Part shown: positions 58,001 to 60,000 of the stretch, one piece after another
How positions within the stretch are numbered: the first letter of the stretch is position 1
Layout: each line of letters opens with the position of its first letter
Origin: Polytrichum commune
Taxonomy: Eukaryota > Streptophyta > Polytrichopsida > Polytrichales > Polytrichaceae
NCBI GenBank assembly: GCA_950295325.1
Contig: OX485803.1
Location: 45,587,554 to 45,647,553 of the forward strand
DNA: 60,000 nucleotides
Direction of reading: 5' to 3'
The notes under the pieces: model-generated
What the model was told of the DNA's origin: nothing
Database searches by the model: none
What the model saw: the letters and a program-made list of their open reading frames with translations, nothing else
Position numbers and translations under genes: made by a program

Positions 58001-59455
58001 AATTCCCATTCAATGCCCACCTATCCCAATGTCTTTATGGTGGCCATGTGGTTTTGCACTACTATAGTCTACAACTCCCTCCCTCCATCCCAAGCACACC
58101 GCAATGTCAAGATTTACTCTAGAGTCCAGCCCCATATATGTACACACACATGTATTTGGGTTGTCTTTTATTGGGCCATGAAGTAGTCACATTCGTAAAC
58201 TTAGAATAAAAGATAATGCAAGTGTGTCTCAACACTTGCATGAATAACATAACATTACTCAATCATCTTGGTGAGTTGAGTGGGTCATGGGCCCTACATT
58301 TGAGATGCTGAGAATCTAATATTAATTACCTTATAAACATGTATAGTGTTAGCATGATCTCGTGCAAAGCTTGGAAGTGAGCTCTTATGTTGATTTATTT
58401 TATGAAAAACCCAATCATCATTGTAGAGTAACCCATGCATCACATGGATGGTCTCCCCGGTGGTATGTTGTCTACTTGTAAGTAAGGGGGGTTTTTCTCA
58501 CCTACAAGTGTAGCCGTAGTCGGGCATGTTATGATGTGTGGTTTTGTTAACTTGAACATCAAGACATGTAAGTCATGTAAGCACAATTTGCATGAGTCAT
58601 CATCAAGTCTTAAACCATGTCAATCACATTTAAGTGGGTTTTGAACATTTTGTAGTACATTATTTTATGTCAAGTAAAAAAAGTTTTAAAAAAAAACGTG
58701 GTCACATGTCACATTGATGTTCACTATACTAAGTATGTATTTGCACACATGGGGCATCCAAGAAGTCTATTTGAACCTAAATCTTTAACTCAACTCCAAT
58801 TAGTTATGTTCGAAAGTGACCCTATCTATAATTAAGGCATTCTCCAAGTGCATTTTTCAAACCGGTGGAACACCGTAATGTTATTGAAGATTGGAATTCA
58901 AATATGCAAGTTTAGTGCCCTTAGATGCAAGATACATACTTGATGTATTCATCATCAGTGCCACATATGAGCATATCTTCATATTTTTCTTGACATAAAA
59001 TAATGAACTGAACTAAGTTTCAAGCTCCCAATCTTAGAAAGGATGATGTCATAACTTGACGAGGCTCATAGAAATTGTGTGTATATGTTGTACATCGAGC
59101 CACTGCATCTTTGTAAGCATTACATTGTTCAATGAAGTGAAGATATGCACATGGTGAATGAGTATTTTACATAGAATTAAGTACACATAGAAAGAAGACA
59201 ATTCTACAATATTATTGCATTTTTACTCATGATGTATAGATTGTTGACTAAGTTAGGTTCAATAGTCAACAAAATTGGGAGGGCCTACGCGATTACTTAG
59301 AAAGAGAAAGAAAATGTTACTTTGATCAATTGTGCCTTTAGCATCCCAACTCCGATTCAACACTCGATATGTTGATCTTCTTGATCTACAATTGATCGCT
59401 TGTAGTCCATCCATCCACCAAATGTTGGACCAGGATGAAAATGTACGACATTAAA
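55088..59455. other. AT-rich region, no genes; fragment of a MULE terminus at about 55.69-55.77 kb
   Basis: No recognisable gene in 4.4 kb. At 55,690-55,760 the text CTCACCACTCATATGTTCTC, CACCACTCACCACTCG and TATAATAGCATCCCTGC resembles the right end of the 11-kb MULE, followed by a C-run. Inverted repeats AGGCTTAG/CTAAGCCT and ATTCTCCCT/AGGGAGAAT lie at about 57,030-57,080. Confidence 0.45.
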
Positions 59456-59465
59456 GCATGATATC

Positions 59466-59884
59466 ATGGGGAGGTCACTCCATTGTAAAGTTGAACAACC
59501 ACGTGTGAACACTTTACATGTAAAAAATCCTACATTTTACATAAAGCATCACCGAATGGGTCAAAATTTTATCAATTTTTTTTTCATGAGTAGATATACA
59601 TGGTACTTATTACATAGTAAAAAATGGTCTCTAAATTTGATTATTTTTTTAAAAAATAAAACATACTGTTTCCTACTAGAATGATGTAGAATTGAATTAA
59701 AAAAATATTACAAAAATGAAGATGACTACAAATTTCAAAAATATATACAAAAGATACTATCAATGGTTATGTATATGTAGAAAAAATATCATAAATTTTA
59801 AAAGTATTTATGGCATGTAATATAGGGGTAGCAAACTTTGTTCGCACATGGTGTTCAACTTGACAATGAAGTGGACCTCCCCGT
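59466..59884. mobile_element. MITE, copy 2, perfect 10-bp target duplication
   Basis: GCATGATATC stands at 59,456-59,465 and again at 59,885-59,894. The ends are ATGGGGAGGTCACTCCATTG and, from the right, ACGGGGAGGTCCACTTCATT. It is 419 bp long, non-coding, AT-rich inside, and inverted relative to copy 1. The Mutator superfamily is the best fit for a 9-10 bp duplication. Confidence 0.8.
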
Positions 59885-60000
59885 GCATGATATATCCTGA
59901 ACTTCAAGTGGGCCCTCTAAATATGGTGGTTCAAGGAGTAGATAGGGAACACTGAACATGAATATTAGGTGAACATAGCATTATTCAAATCCATAGTAAT

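Noticed and set aside
1-60000. tRNA, rRNA, telomere repeats or a CRISPR array
   Set aside because: No tRNA B-box with a matching fold, no rRNA text and no regularly spaced spacer array was seen. The 116-bp array has no unique spacers.

Overview
This window is nuclear DNA of a land plant. It has GT-AG introns, a plant-type secreted subtilase, a plant-type copper chaperone for superoxide dismutase, and DNA transposons of the CACTA, Mutator-like (MULE), hAT, PIF/Harbinger and probably Crypton groups. The kinesin-3-like motor and the style of the MULE transposase make me lean toward a seedless plant (moss, lycophyte or fern), but the sequence alone does not prove it. Four ordinary genes or gene remnants sit in a sea of decayed transposons.

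Layout. 1-4.3 kb: fragments of unidentified intron-containing genes. 4.35-9.56 kb: a decaying CACTA transposase followed by the element's right end. 10,703-21,659: a complete but decayed MULE about 11 kb long, bounded by a perfect 9-bp target duplication. It carries a transposase relic on the + strand and, divergently on the - strand, a relic that reads as a permuted (beta-class) DNA amino-methyltransferase. A 116-bp tandem repeat with a GGGCGTTAACGCCC palindrome lies between the two. 21.7-26.1 kb: AT-rich DNA without recognisable genes. 26.1-28.55 kb: a triplicated 300-bp unit, interrupted by a foldback MULE that itself holds a PIF/Harbinger-like MITE. 28.5-32.2 kb (-): a broken copper chaperone (CCS) gene with an intact retrotransposon gag ORF antisense in one intron. 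34.6-39.6 kb (-): an eleven-exon kinesin whose motor has an intact P-loop but damaged switch motifs. 42.1-44.5 kb (-): an intronless, apparently intact subtilase. 45.9-48.4 kb: a decayed tyrosine-recombinase (Crypton-like) gene. 49.7-60 kb: AT-rich DNA with a hAT remnant, a PIF-like MITE, old dispersed repeats and two inverted copies of a MITE with 9-10 bp target duplications.

The best candidate for an undescribed system is the MULE with a methyltransferase-like second gene. It is a relic here, with stops and frameshifts, so its function would have to be learned from intact relatives elsewhere. The subtilase is the only gene that looks fully intact. The kinesin is splice-consistent but may be a non-catalytic motor or an early pseudogene, and the CCS gene is broken unless the frameshifts are assembly errors.
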